The notes under the pieces were generated by a model. The model was not told the DNA's origin. It did not search any database and worked only from the letters and a program-made list of their open reading frames with translations. From the NCBI GenBank assembly GCA_013339895.1, contig JABACO010000008.1, forward strand, positions 2,525,618 to 2,589,617: a stretch of DNA of 64,000 bases, written 5' to 3'. This document shows, piece after piece, positions 1 to 7,863 of this stretch (position 1 is its first letter; each line of letters begins with the position of its first letter). Source of the stretch: Ephydatia muelleri (Eukaryota > Porifera > Demospongiae > Spongillida > Spongillidae). The position numbers were made by a program, and so were the translations under genes.

Positions 1-631
1 CAGAAGAAACACCTGCTGGTTTTGTCTTGGTGCCTTGGCCCCTAAGGAAGTCCATTGAGCTGTTTTCCCCCTTGAAAGAAGAGCCACTTTCTGCCTCCTT
101 GAGCACCTGTTGTTGTGTGTGGACCGCCTCTCTCTGCCGGATCATGGTCTTTGCTTTCTCTAAAGTGAGATCCGGATTTAGTTGAAGTCTTTCTGAGAGG
201 GCTAGATCCCTAATACCGACAACAAGACGGTCACGGATCATTTCAGAGGTAAGCTGCCCGTATGAACACCGCTCTGCCAAATAATATAGCTCCGTGATGT
301 ACTGGTCGCCGGACTCACCTTCCAGCTGGTCACGTCTGTTGAAGCGCGCCCGCTTGAAGATGACATTGTGTCGAACATGGAAATACTCATCCAGTTTTTC
401 CACTACTTTCTTGTAGCTTTTCCTCTCCTCGTCCGTGATACCCGTGGACACAAGAACCACTTCAGCCTCCTCGCCCATAGAATATAATAACATACTGACT
501 TGCTTAGAGTCGGATTGTGTGTCGAGGGACGAGGCGATACGGAACTGTTCGAACCGCCGTTTCCAGCGGGTCCAGTCGTCGGGGTTCTTGAAGTCGAACG
601 CTTCCGGAGGTTGCAACCGAATATCTGCCAT
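1..631 (-). CDS. Ty3/gypsy retrotransposon gag, 3' end outside the window
   Basis: This is an open minus-strand frame of 210 codons that starts at the ATG at 631-629 and leaves the window at base 1. The product starts MADIRLQPPEAFDF and contains DWTRWKRRFEQFR and GESGDQYITELYYLAERC, the pattern of the capsid part of gag from K02A2.6-like (Mag-type) Ty3/gypsy elements. No zinc knuckle is reached before the edge. The ATG lies 20 bases downstream of a tRNA primer site, which supports this start. There is no stop or frameshift, so the copy may be young. The element group is known-family knowledge; completeness of the element cannot be judged here. Confidence 0.85.
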   Translation of the reverse strand, partial: MADIRLQPPEAFDFKNPDDWTRWKRRFEQFRIASSLDTQSDSKQVSMLLYSMGEEAEVVLVSTGITDEERKSYKKVVEKLDEYFHVRHNVIFKRARFNRRDQLEGESGDQYITELYYLAERCSYGQLTSEMIRDRLVVGIRDLALSERLQLNPDLTLEKAKTMIRQREAVHTQQQVLKEAESGSSFKGENSSMDFLRGQGTKTKPAGVSS

Positions 632-650
632 GTCCAACCGTGGGTTTCAG

Positions 651-666
651 AGAACCGCTGCCACCA
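651..666 (-). other. Primer-binding site of the left Ty3 element, tRNA-Leu type
   Basis: Read on the minus strand this is TGGTGGCAGCGGTTCT. Its first 13 bases complement the 3' end of an animal tRNA-Leu, including the CCA tail. It lies between the gag start and the presumed LTR end (ACTTACA), exactly where a primer site belongs. The element at 2476-7172 uses the same 13 bases. Confidence 0.75.
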
Positions 667-755
667 TGTAAGTGTTCGTAAAATATATATTAATAATGAT
701 CAGGCGCATGCGCAAGTACAACCATGACAACACTAATAATACGTGTTATGCCACA
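667..755 (-). repeat. Probable LTR of the left Ty3 element
   Basis: The LTR edge next to the primer site is firm: the minus strand reads ACTTACA and then TGG. The outer edge is a guess, placed where the minus strand has TGTGGCATAACACG. That gives an 89-bp LTR with TG...CA ends. The partner LTR and target duplication lie outside the window, so the length is unproven. Confidence 0.35.
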
Positions 756-959
756 CGTACCAGACCAAGCCCCGCACCCCAGGATCCCGATGCGTCTGTG
801 TTGAGACGGGGTCCTGTGGCGTGTGTCAAGTGGGCAATCATACCAACACCGTTCCACGAAGGCACAAATAACTGCCACCGTGAATGGTCAGATCTGAACA
901 GCCTGTTGAGTCTGACATGGGGGGAGACTCGACCTCTACCCAAGAGAGTTCAATCATCC

Positions 960-1120
960 TCCTATGGGCCGCTGGCCAACTGACACAAACGATGGTAGAC
1001 CGCTGGCCAACGGACACGAATGTGGTAGGCCGCTGGCCAACTGACACAAACAATGGTAGGCTGCTGGCCGACTGAAAATGAACTATGGTAGGCCACTGGC
1101 CAACCAACATGAATGATAGA
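960..1120 (+). repeat. Minisatellite, about five 31-bp units
   Basis: Degenerate direct repeats share the core GGCCGCTGGCCAACTGACAC followed by a variable stretch and ATGGTA. The units begin near 967, 998, 1029, 1060 and 1092 and differ by substitutions. A 186-codon minus-strand frame runs across them and is probably fortuitous. Confidence 0.8.
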
Positions 1121-1865
1121 CCAAACACTTCGTGATGGGCGCCCGTCACCGGGCATGACCTAAAAGACACGGAGAAGACTGAACTCACTGTTTGCCTCCG
1201 TTGAAGTACTGAGACTATCTCCGGGGACTTGTGGCATTGCACGCCAAGTTGCTGATGAACGAGGAAAGCCACTTCCTTTGTTCTTGGTAGAACCGAGCTC
1301 GTGAGAGATCTGGATCCATCTTTCTCATAATCCCACGATGCTAGAGCGAAGGAACCACGTGCATGCATGCATGTATGCAACAAGGCTGAGGGCACCACGT
1401 CGTAACATTAACTGCGTTTAACCCACATTAAACTTCATTTATGGTCAAATTAATGTGTGTCAGGTTTTGTGTAGTGAGTTGTAGCTATTCTTTATCTTAC
1501 TTGGGGTCGCCTAATGTGGAAAGTGTCGCAAGTAGAATGTATATCTGAAGCTTGGGAGATAAATGTATATTCTGTGGAGGGGACTGTGGCCCTAGAGGAG
1601 GGGCCTCTGGAGCCCCCTCTCCCCAAGCATGTAAGGTGTCTGTGTGCCTGTGACCTGTTAATAATGATGGGTTAAACACCTGTACATGTACATGTACAGT
1701 ACTTCACAACTAGATTGGACAATGGAATTGATACCATTTAACCTCCGTGCTACTGAAGAGGCAATGCATGTGGCATATGAGGCGTAGTTATTTGGCCAAC
1801 CCTGGCACCAGTGACTGTCGGCTACTCCCCTTCCATTTGAGAGTGTGGTACTAGGCACAGCCCAT
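1121..1865. other. No gene seen
   Basis: This stretch holds only short open frames in all phases. It contains an early example of the ACATGT palindrome cluster near 1683-1697 that recurs across the window. I see no motif of a known family. Confidence 0.5.
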
Positions 1866-2470
1866 CTGTGGGCGTGCCAACCCTACCCAAGGAAGGCCCT
1901 GATCCAGTGTAAGAGTGGGCGGTGCCTTGACCACCCCCAATGGTGTACAATTAATAATAATTACTCTAAATACAGTGTAATCACAATTACACGTACTGTT
2001 ATGTGTACTACCAACTCAGTCTACATCTAGTTCACTCTAGACATGGGCAGTGTTGTAAGACGGTCAATTGGGGTGCGGATATTGCTAGGGTCCAAATCAT
2101 GGAGTCTTCTCTGTGATTAATGAAGTCAATAATCAGGGTAACTACAGGACAGAGCGGACATTTGCTATGGCCCAATAGACTATCAGCCTGTGCCAACTGG
2201 TTGCATTTGGACTTTATTAAGTAGATTTTGACCATAGTAGCAGTTTCCTTGCTGTCAACGGCAACATCAAAAGTGATCAGCTGGACTATACTCTGCCTCT
2301 GAGCCAATCAGTAGCTCTCTGAGGCAGAAATGCTGAAAAATGCTGAGGTACATATAGTAATAGCCCAGAATGCCAGTCCTCTGGCTCAGAGATCTTGGCA
2401 CGACGTTCAGAAAGGATCTGATGCAACACAGTGATGGTGGATGGCATACGAATATGTGGTGTGCGATTCT

Positions 2471-2475
2471 GTGAC
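2471..2475 (+). repeat. Target-site duplication, left copy (GTGAC)
   Basis: GTGAC directly precedes the left LTR and is repeated at 7173-7177 after the right LTR. The empty site in copy B has it once. Five bases is the usual duplication for this class. Confidence 0.95.
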
Positions 2476-2616
2476 TGTGATAGTTGTACTGGTTATAGTT
2501 CCCAATCAGGTACTTCTTGGTTGGAAAAACTCCTAATTCCTCTTTGTCACAGCAATTTATACAGCAACACGCATGCGCATAATAATAACATTCCATTGAG
2601 GGCGCAGGCCCTCACA
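2476..2616 (-). repeat. 3' LTR, 141 bp
   Basis: On the plus strand it runs from TGTGATAGTT to GCCCTCACA, and by eye it is identical to 7032-7172. Its ends are short inverted repeats (TGTGA/TCACA). It contains GCGCATGCGT, close to the GCGCATGCGC seen in the LTR at 667-755. Confidence 0.95.
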
Positions 2617-2629
2617 TTCCTCCCCCCTT
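2617..2629 (-). other. Polypurine tract of the Gmr1-like element
   Basis: Read on the minus strand it is AAGGGGGGAGGAA, ending exactly at the 3' LTR. This is where second-strand priming is expected. Confidence 0.85.
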
Positions 2630-2649
2630 AAAATTTCCCCCGTTTCAGA

Positions 2650-5600
2650 TTAATCTCCTGCCCTGGACAGAGCATCAGCATTTCCATGCGTAACTCCTGC
2701 CTTGTGGCGAACCGTGAACTTGAAAGGTTGCAGCATTAGACTCCATCTGCACAGCCTAGGGTTAGTGTCCTTAAATCTGTGAAGCCATTCCAGAGCGCGA
2801 TGGTCGGTTTCCACAACAAATTCTCTACCTAGGAGATAAACTTGGAAAGCTTGAGTTGCCAGTTTTATTGCCAAGCACTCCTTTTCAACTGTGGAATAGT
2901 TTTGCTCCCTCGCGCTATACTTGCGGCTGAAGTATCCTACTGGGTGTTCCTGTCCGTCAGGTCCTTGTTGACTGAGAACGGCCCCGACCCCGCGTTCTGA
3001 GGCGTCCGTCTGTAGCACGAACTGAGCGGTAAGATCCGGACACCTAAGCACTGGAGACGAGCATAACCGTTCTCTTAGCGTATCGAATGCTTTCTGGCAC
3101 GGCTCCGTCCAGTGTAAAGTGTTCGGCGCCGATTTTTTAGTGAGGTCAGACAGTGCAGCGGAAATGGAGGCGTAGTCCGGAATAAATTTTCGATAATAAC
3201 CCGTTAGTCCTAGGAACGTCCTCACTTGCCTTTTGGTCTTAGGCACTGGAAACAATCTCACTGCCTCCAGTTTGTCTACTTCTGGTCGTACGACTCCACT
3301 CCCTACCGTATGACCTAAGTAAAGGCACTCCTCCATCCCCATCTGGCATTTGCTGGCCTTGATTGTGAGACCCGCCCTCCGTATCCGGGATAGCACTTCC
3401 TCTAGCTGTCTCAGATGCTCTTGCCAAGAGATGCTGTAGATGACAACGTCATCGAGATAGGCAGCAGCAAAGTCCTCGCATCCTTTCAAAATACGATCCA
3501 TCAATCTTTGAAAACACGCCGGAGCACCGTTCAAGCCAAATGGTAGGACCATGAAATGGAATAGGCCATAGGGTGTGGTGAAAGCCGTCTTTTCTCGGTC
3601 TTTCGTCGCTATGGGTATCTGCCAATACCCTCGAGTAAGGTCAATCGTACTGATGAATCGCGCTTGCCCTAGGCGATCAATTAGCTCGTCTACCCGAGGC
3701 ATAGGGTAGGCGTCCAGCCTAGACAGAGAGTTTAGGCGGCGAAAGTCGACACAAAATCGCCAGGTCCCGTCTTTCTTCTTTATTGGTAAAATAGGTGCTG
3801 CCCACTCGCTGGTGGATGGCTCAATAATCTTATGCTTCAACATCTCCTGTAGTTCGCCCTCGAACAGCTTTCTGTATGCGTGCGGGATCCTGTAGGGAGG
3901 AACCTTTACTGGGCGAGTCTGCTCTGTCTCAATATAATGCTCCACGAGATGGGTCTTCCCCGGGGTGTCAGAAAAAGCATCTGCATACTTCTGCAGCAGT
4001 GCCTCCAGCTCGGCTCTCTGTTCAGCGTTGAGTTGCACCCCAAACTTCACCCTCCCAGGTACCGCCTCGTCCCACGCGGGAATTTCCTTCTCTACCTCAC
4101 CTTCCTCCCCAAAGCACACCGCCCCCTCTTCATGTCTAACCTGGTACTCTTTCAACATGTTGATGTGGAATATTCTGAACCTCTTCTTTTTGTCGTGCAT
4201 GTCGACCAGATAGTTTACGTCCCCCTTCCGCTCCTTTACCTGGTACGGCCCCTGCCACTGCGCGAGAAGTTTGTTAGAAGACGTTGGCAACAGCACCAAC
4301 ACAAGGTCTCCCGAGGAAAACACTCTGCTCCTAGCCCCCTTGTCGTACCAGAATTTCTGCCTGGACTGCTCCTTTTCCACGTTCTCTCTCACAATCTGTG
4401 CCATTTCCTTCAGTCTCTCTCTCATCTCTAACACGTGACTCACCACACTCTCTTTGTTCTTCTCCCCCGCTACCCAAGTCTCCCGAAGTACATCCAACGG
4501 ACCACGGACCTCCCGTCCGTATAGCAGCTCAAAGGGAGAAAAACCGGTTGAAGATTGTGGGACTTCTCGGTATGCGAACAACAAGTATGGAAGGTACATA
4601 TCCCACTTCTTTCCCTCCCCCTCCACCAGCTTGCGCAACATGCTCTTTAACGTTTTATTAAATCGCTCTACAACGCCATCCGTTTGTGGGTGGTACGGGC
4701 TGGTGCGTATCGGCTGGACATGCAGCAGACGATAGAGCTCCGCCAGCAGCTGAGAGCAAAAATTACTCCCTTGATCGGTGAGAATCTCGCGGGGAATTCC
4801 GACCCTTGCAAAGACCTTAATGAGCTCATCGGCAATATTCTCTGCCTCAATACTGCGTAAAGGGACCGCCTCCGGATATCGAGAAGCATAGTCACATAAT
4901 ACCAGGATGTAGCGATTGCCCGAACTGCTCTTCGGCAATGGACCGACAATGTCCATAGCTATACGTGAAAAGGGTTCCTCGATCACAGGTAGAGGGACCA
5001 TCGGGGCTTTCTTGACACGCGATTGTGTCGACTTCTGACATACCCTGCAGCTCCTGCAGTACAGCTCGACGTCCTTGTTAAGTGAAGGCCAATAGAATCT
5101 ACGGAGAATCCTCTCCCTCGTCTTCTCTTTCCCTAGGTGGCCCGCAACAGGGATTTCGTGGGCCAAATCGAGAACGGCCCGTCGACACCGCCTAGGCAAA
5201 ACCAGCTGCTCGACTGCCGCGTCTTCCCCCTGCCTAGAGGGACACCACCTTCTGTACAGTAGTCCCTCTCTCCAAAAAAACTCTTTCTCATCATCGTCAT
5301 TCGCCTCGGCCATTCTTCTGATGCCTGCCAGAGTGTCGTCTTGCTTCTGACACTCTCGTAACTCTTGGGTTGAGATATCCAAGGCTCCGTAAGGCTGCTG
5401 GAGCTGCTCCTTAGCTGTCCCGAGCTCACGATTTAGTGCCCTCCTGTCTTCCTTGGTAATTCTGGGAGTTGGGGACGTGTCCGAAACTGAGCTGGGTGTG
5501 GCTCCTGACGCTCGTTCCTTTTCTTTCCTCATTATCTCCTCTTCTATTTGCTGCTTCGCCATCGCGCGAGTCGTAACCATCATCACGTCTTCCAGGAAAT

Positions 5601-6186
5601 AAGAGCTGCTTATCGGATGTCTGCCCTGGAACAGTTGGATCAGCTGCGGGACATCTGTTCCGAGTAGCACAGCCACAGGAAGGTCGCTGGACACAGCCGC
5701 CTCCACTTGTATGTGCGTACCCTCTACCTCCATTGTGACGTTGGCTAGAGGATACAACACAATATCACCATGCACACAACAAATAGCTACGGAATGTCCA
5801 TACAAGAACTTCTCCGGGGGCACCCACCGTTGATGTACCATCGTCCTACAGCAGCCGCTGTCCAGCAGGATCTTATTTACTTCCTTGCCTTCCACCTTGC
5901 CCTTGCAGAACTGAGTCGGTGGATCGCCCCCGTCTCCTCCCGCCATCATGACTGCCTCGCTCTGTTTTTCAGAGCCATTCCCATCCCGCGGGCCATTGTC
6001 CTGCTTCTCCGGGCAATTCCTAGCCACATGGCCAAAGGTTTTGCAATTATAGCATTGAACTGAACTACGGGAGCCCCCCCCCCCCCGTGGGCTGGTTCTG
6101 GAAGTAGCGACTGCTAGTGGCTTTTTTACGGCACTGACCCTCTTCGTGCCCCAAAATGCCACAAAAAGAGCATTTGACTGGGTCAC
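2650..6186 (-). CDS. pol: Gmr1-like pol polyprotein (PR-IN-RT-RH)
   Basis: The open frame has 1178 codons and no ATG of its own at the 5' end; it is probably reached from gag. Counting from 6186: zinc knuckle CYNCKTFGHVARNC (45-58); protease DSG (109-111); integrase zinc domain H343, H350, C380, C383; integrase core D412 (MDIVGPLP), D471 (LTDQGSNF) and E507 (GVVERFN); GPY/F-like QWQGPYQV (643-650); RT from about 755, with D849 and YLDD (910-913); RNase H D1061, E1101, D1128 and D1171. All catalytic residues are present. It ends 20 bases before the polypurine tract. Integrase lies before RT, unlike most Ty3/gypsy elements. The product copies and inserts the element. Confidence 0.95.
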   Translation of the reverse strand: MTQSNALFVAFWGTKRVSAVKKPLAVATSRTSPRGGGGSRSSVQCYNCKTFGHVARNCPEKQDNGPRDGNGSEKQSEAVMMAGGDGGDPPTQFCKGKVEGKEVNKILLDSGCCRTMVHQRWVPPEKFLYGHSVAICCVHGDIVLYPLANVTMEVEGTHIQVEAAVSSDLPVAVLLGTDVPQLIQLFQGRHPISSSYFLEDVMMVTTRAMAKQQIEEEIMRKEKERASGATPSSVSDTSPTPRITKEDRRALNRELGTAKEQLQQPYGALDISTQELRECQKQDDTLAGIRRMAEANDDDEKEFFWREGLLYRRWCPSRQGEDAAVEQLVLPRRCRRAVLDLAHEIPVAGHLGKEKTRERILRRFYWPSLNKDVELYCRSCRVCQKSTQSRVKKAPMVPLPVIEEPFSRIAMDIVGPLPKSSSGNRYILVLCDYASRYPEAVPLRSIEAENIADELIKVFARVGIPREILTDQGSNFCSQLLAELYRLLHVQPIRTSPYHPQTDGVVERFNKTLKSMLRKLVEGEGKKWDMYLPYLLFAYREVPQSSTGFSPFELLYGREVRGPLDVLRETWVAGEKNKESVVSHVLEMRERLKEMAQIVRENVEKEQSRQKFWYDKGARSRVFSSGDLVLVLLPTSSNKLLAQWQGPYQVKERKGDVNYLVDMHDKKKRFRIFHINMLKEYQVRHEEGAVCFGEEGEVEKEIPAWDEAVPGRVKFGVQLNAEQRAELEALLQKYADAFSDTPGKTHLVEHYIETEQTRPVKVPPYRIPHAYRKLFEGELQEMLKHKIIEPSTSEWAAPILPIKKKDGTWRFCVDFRRLNSLSRLDAYPMPRVDELIDRLGQARFISTIDLTRGYWQIPIATKDREKTAFTTPYGLFHFMVLPFGLNGAPACFQRLMDRILKGCEDFAAAYLDDVVIYSISWQEHLRQLEEVLSRIRRAGLTIKASKCQMGMEECLYLGHTVGSGVVRPEVDKLEAVRLFPVPKTKRQVRTFLGLTGYYRKFIPDYASISAALSDLTKKSAPNTLHWTEPCQKAFDTLRERLCSSPVLRCPDLTAQFVLQTDASERGVGAVLSQQGPDGQEHPVGYFSRKYSAREQNYSTVEKECLAIKLATQAFQVYLLGREFVVETDHRALEWLHRFKDTNPRLCRWSLMLQPFKFTVRHKAGVTHGNADALSRAGD

Positions 6187-6970
6187 TCACCACAGGATTC
6201 ATCACATTCAAGCCAGAGTCGACTCGTCGTGCCAGTTCGTACTCGTCGGCCAGTTCCCCCGCCCGTATACACGTTTCAGGTTTCTTTTCCATCACCCAAA
6301 GACGCTTTACTGTCTCCAGAGTGTCGAGGAATTGTTCAATTCCTATGGCTTCTTGGACCTGTTCCATTGTTTGATGCCGCCGTAGCCACTTGCCTTGTAA
6401 ATCCATCAGACGAACCGCCAGCTCTCGGTTACTTTCTCCTCCTTTCCTTGTAGCCGTCCGGAAACGTCTCCTGTAGGCCTCCTCGTTGATATCGTAGCGT
6501 GCCAAAATTGCCGCTTTAATGGCCTCATAGTCACCAGAGTCCGTAGTTGGTAGGGCTGCAAAGGCTAGTTGCGCCCGTCCAGAAAGTTGAGGAGCCAGAA
6601 AGTGAGGCCACCGTTCCTTGTCCACCATATGAGCCGTCATGATACGCTCGAACGTGACGAGGTACGCCTCTATGTCGTCCTTTTCTGAAAAGGGAACAAG
6701 TTTGACGCTCAATTCTGGAGCTGACTTACCCCTGGGAGCCCTATGGGACTCCTCCACCATTTTCACAAGTTTCTCCATGTGAGCGTACAAAACGTCCATT
6801 CGGTCTCTCGTTTCCTTCTCCCTGGCCTTTCGCTCGCTCTCCAGACGGTCGCGCTCCGCTGCGAACTCCTGGTCTCTCTTCTTCCTGTCCTCCAGGAGGA
6901 ACTGGAACATCTTGTCGAATTGCTCCGCCATGTAGTCCTCTTTGTAAACCCGACCAGAACGAGTAGTCAT
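6065..6970 (-). CDS. gag: Gmr1-like gag with SCAN-like segment
   Basis: The first ATG is at 6970 and gives 301 residues; the frame is open further upstream, into the primer site, without an ATG. Residues about 20-75 are a charged coiled coil (ERDRLESERKAREKE). Residues about 92-170 resemble a capsid domain (VPFSEKDDIEAYLVTFERIM). Residues about 195-245 read GKWLRRHQTMEQVQEAIGIE and QFLDTLETVKRLW, matching the SCAN pattern (WL.P...T.EQ...LLVLEQFL..L...W). A zinc knuckle, CSFCGILGHEEGQC, is at 267-280. The frame ends GGGGLP-stop just after the G run. The SCAN domain of vertebrate zinc-finger genes is thought to descend from Gmr1-type gag, which fits the pol order. Gag would form the element's particle. 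Confidence 0.9.
   Translation of the reverse strand: MTTRSGRVYKEDYMAEQFDKMFQFLLEDRKKRDQEFAAERDRLESERKAREKETRDRMDVLYAHMEKLVKMVEESHRAPRGKSAPELSVKLVPFSEKDDIEAYLVTFERIMTAHMVDKERWPHFLAPQLSGRAQLAFAALPTTDSGDYEAIKAAILARYDINEEAYRRRFRTATRKGGESNRELAVRLMDLQGKWLRRHQTMEQVQEAIGIEQFLDTLETVKRLWVMEKKPETCIRAGELADEYELARRVDSGLNVMNPVVSDPVKCSFCGILGHEEGQCRKKATSSRYFQNQPTGGGGLP
6074..6086 (-). other. G13 homopolymer at the gag/pol frame change
   Basis: The minus strand carries 13 consecutive G, read as glycine codons in both the gag and pol frames. Pol lies +1 relative to gag and the two overlap over 6065-6186. A tract one G shorter would place both in one frame. The run could be a slippage site, a natural length variant or a consensus error. 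Confidence 0.7.
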
Positions 6971-7015
6971 CGACCCAGTTGAATATTCTATCGTCAGCGA
7001 CTGCTGAACGAAAAA

Positions 7016-7029
7016 AACCGCTGCCACCA
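7016..7029 (-). other. Primer-binding site, tRNA-Leu type
   Basis: The minus strand reads TGGTGGCAGCGGTT, two bases after the 5' LTR end (TCACA, TT). Thirteen bases complement the 3' end of animal tRNA-Leu. Confidence 0.85.
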
Positions 7030-7031
7030 AA

Positions 7032-7172
7032 TGTGATAGTTGTACTGGTTATAGTTCCCAATCAGGTACTTCTTGGTTGGAAAAACTCCTAATTCCTCTT
7101 TGTCACAGCAATTTATACAGCAACACGCATGCGCATAATAATAACATTCCATTGAGGGCGCAGGCCCTCACA
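7032..7172 (-). repeat. 5' LTR, 141 bp
   Basis: It matches 2476-2616 by eye over its whole length and would carry the element's promoter. The minus strand has TATAAATT in mid-LTR, a possible TATA box. Confidence 0.95.
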
Positions 7173-7177
7173 GTGAC
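7173..7177 (+). repeat. Target-site duplication, right copy (GTGAC)
   Basis: This is the second GTGAC, directly after the right LTR end (CCTCACA). Confidence 0.95.
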
Positions 7178-7863
7178 ACAGTGTCAATTTGGTTTTAGTT
7201 TTATTTTCAATTGTAGCTTCTGTTTTGGGTTTCAAAACACAGTTGTAGTATCTATGTGTGGATGGAGCAAGACCATTGTAAAATATCCCTGAAGCAATGC
7301 TTCCAGCTTTGTGATGTTAAAATGGTGATTAGGATCTCCAGTTATTGGGTGAGAATCTTTACCAGACTGTTTTTGAATGGACCTTAGACAGGAAAGAAGA
7401 CATATTATTGTAGGAGCATTTGGAATGGCACAATCAATGAATTAAAAAAATCAAACATCAGTATAGCAATAGTTGTTGAAATGATTGGTTACACAGATTG
7501 TTTAAGGTGTTTACAGAAACACGTAAATCAAAAACATTAGGGATACAATATAACTTCTTTGGCTACATGGAGTATTGAAGAGTGATGGAGTTGATTGGGT
7601 CAAATAAATTGCTGTCAAAAAAGACAGAAGAGAAGTTAAACCTGTTCTCCGTTCATGAGGATGTTTTCATACAGGTCGCTGTGCGCACTCCCCACTATGC
7701 TCCTCCCTAGTGGGTATATAGGAGGCTTATATATCGAACCCGTACGATTCTTTGATGAAAAACAGGCAGTGCAGCATGGTGCATTATCTGTGGGTGTTTG
7801 CTCTACCTCGATTGGAGTACTGTGACGACCGTGTGATTTTTGCCGTGACATTGCACTTTTTAG

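Larger units (their letters stand above)
2476..7172 (-). mobile_element. Complete Gmr1-like Ty3/gypsy LTR retrotransposon, 4697 bp
   Basis: The element has two 141-bp LTRs that look identical, TG...CA ends, a 5-bp target duplication, a tRNA-Leu primer site, a polypurine tract, and gag and pol without internal stops. Pol runs protease, integrase, reverse transcriptase, RNase H. In standard Ty3/gypsy elements integrase comes last; integrase before RT marks the Gmr1 group. There is no envelope gene. Identical LTRs, open frames and a clean empty site imply a very recent insertion. The only flaw seen is the frame change at a 13-base G run between gag and pol. Confidence 0.95.
2032..7440 (-). pseudogene. 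Tyrosine-recombinase remnant in copy A, interrupted
   Basis: The downstream piece (2032-2280, minus) reads FDVAVDSKETATMVKIYL, then KSKCNQLAQ and KCPLCPVV, a layout seen in DIRS- or Crypton-like tyrosine recombinases of invertebrates (KSKTDQ..., CPV.ALLDF). The upstream piece lies beyond the LTR element at about 7240-7440. Frames are broken and the catalytic HxxR/Y region is not recognisable. The identification rests on remembered family patterns, so it is moderate only. Confidence 0.45.

Noticed and set aside
960..1120. Regular repeats resembling a CRISPR array
   Set aside because: The units are contiguous and degenerate without unique spacers, and the locus is eukaryotic. It is a minisatellite.
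838..1398. 186-codon minus-strand frame
   Set aside because: It crosses the 31-bp minisatellite, has no domain and low-complexity repeats (VGQRPT-type), and no splice or promoter context. It is best explained by the repeat.
2267..2596. 109-codon minus-strand frame entering the LTR
   Set aside because: It spans the junction between the recombinase remnant and the LTR, so it did not exist before the insertion and has no coding pattern.
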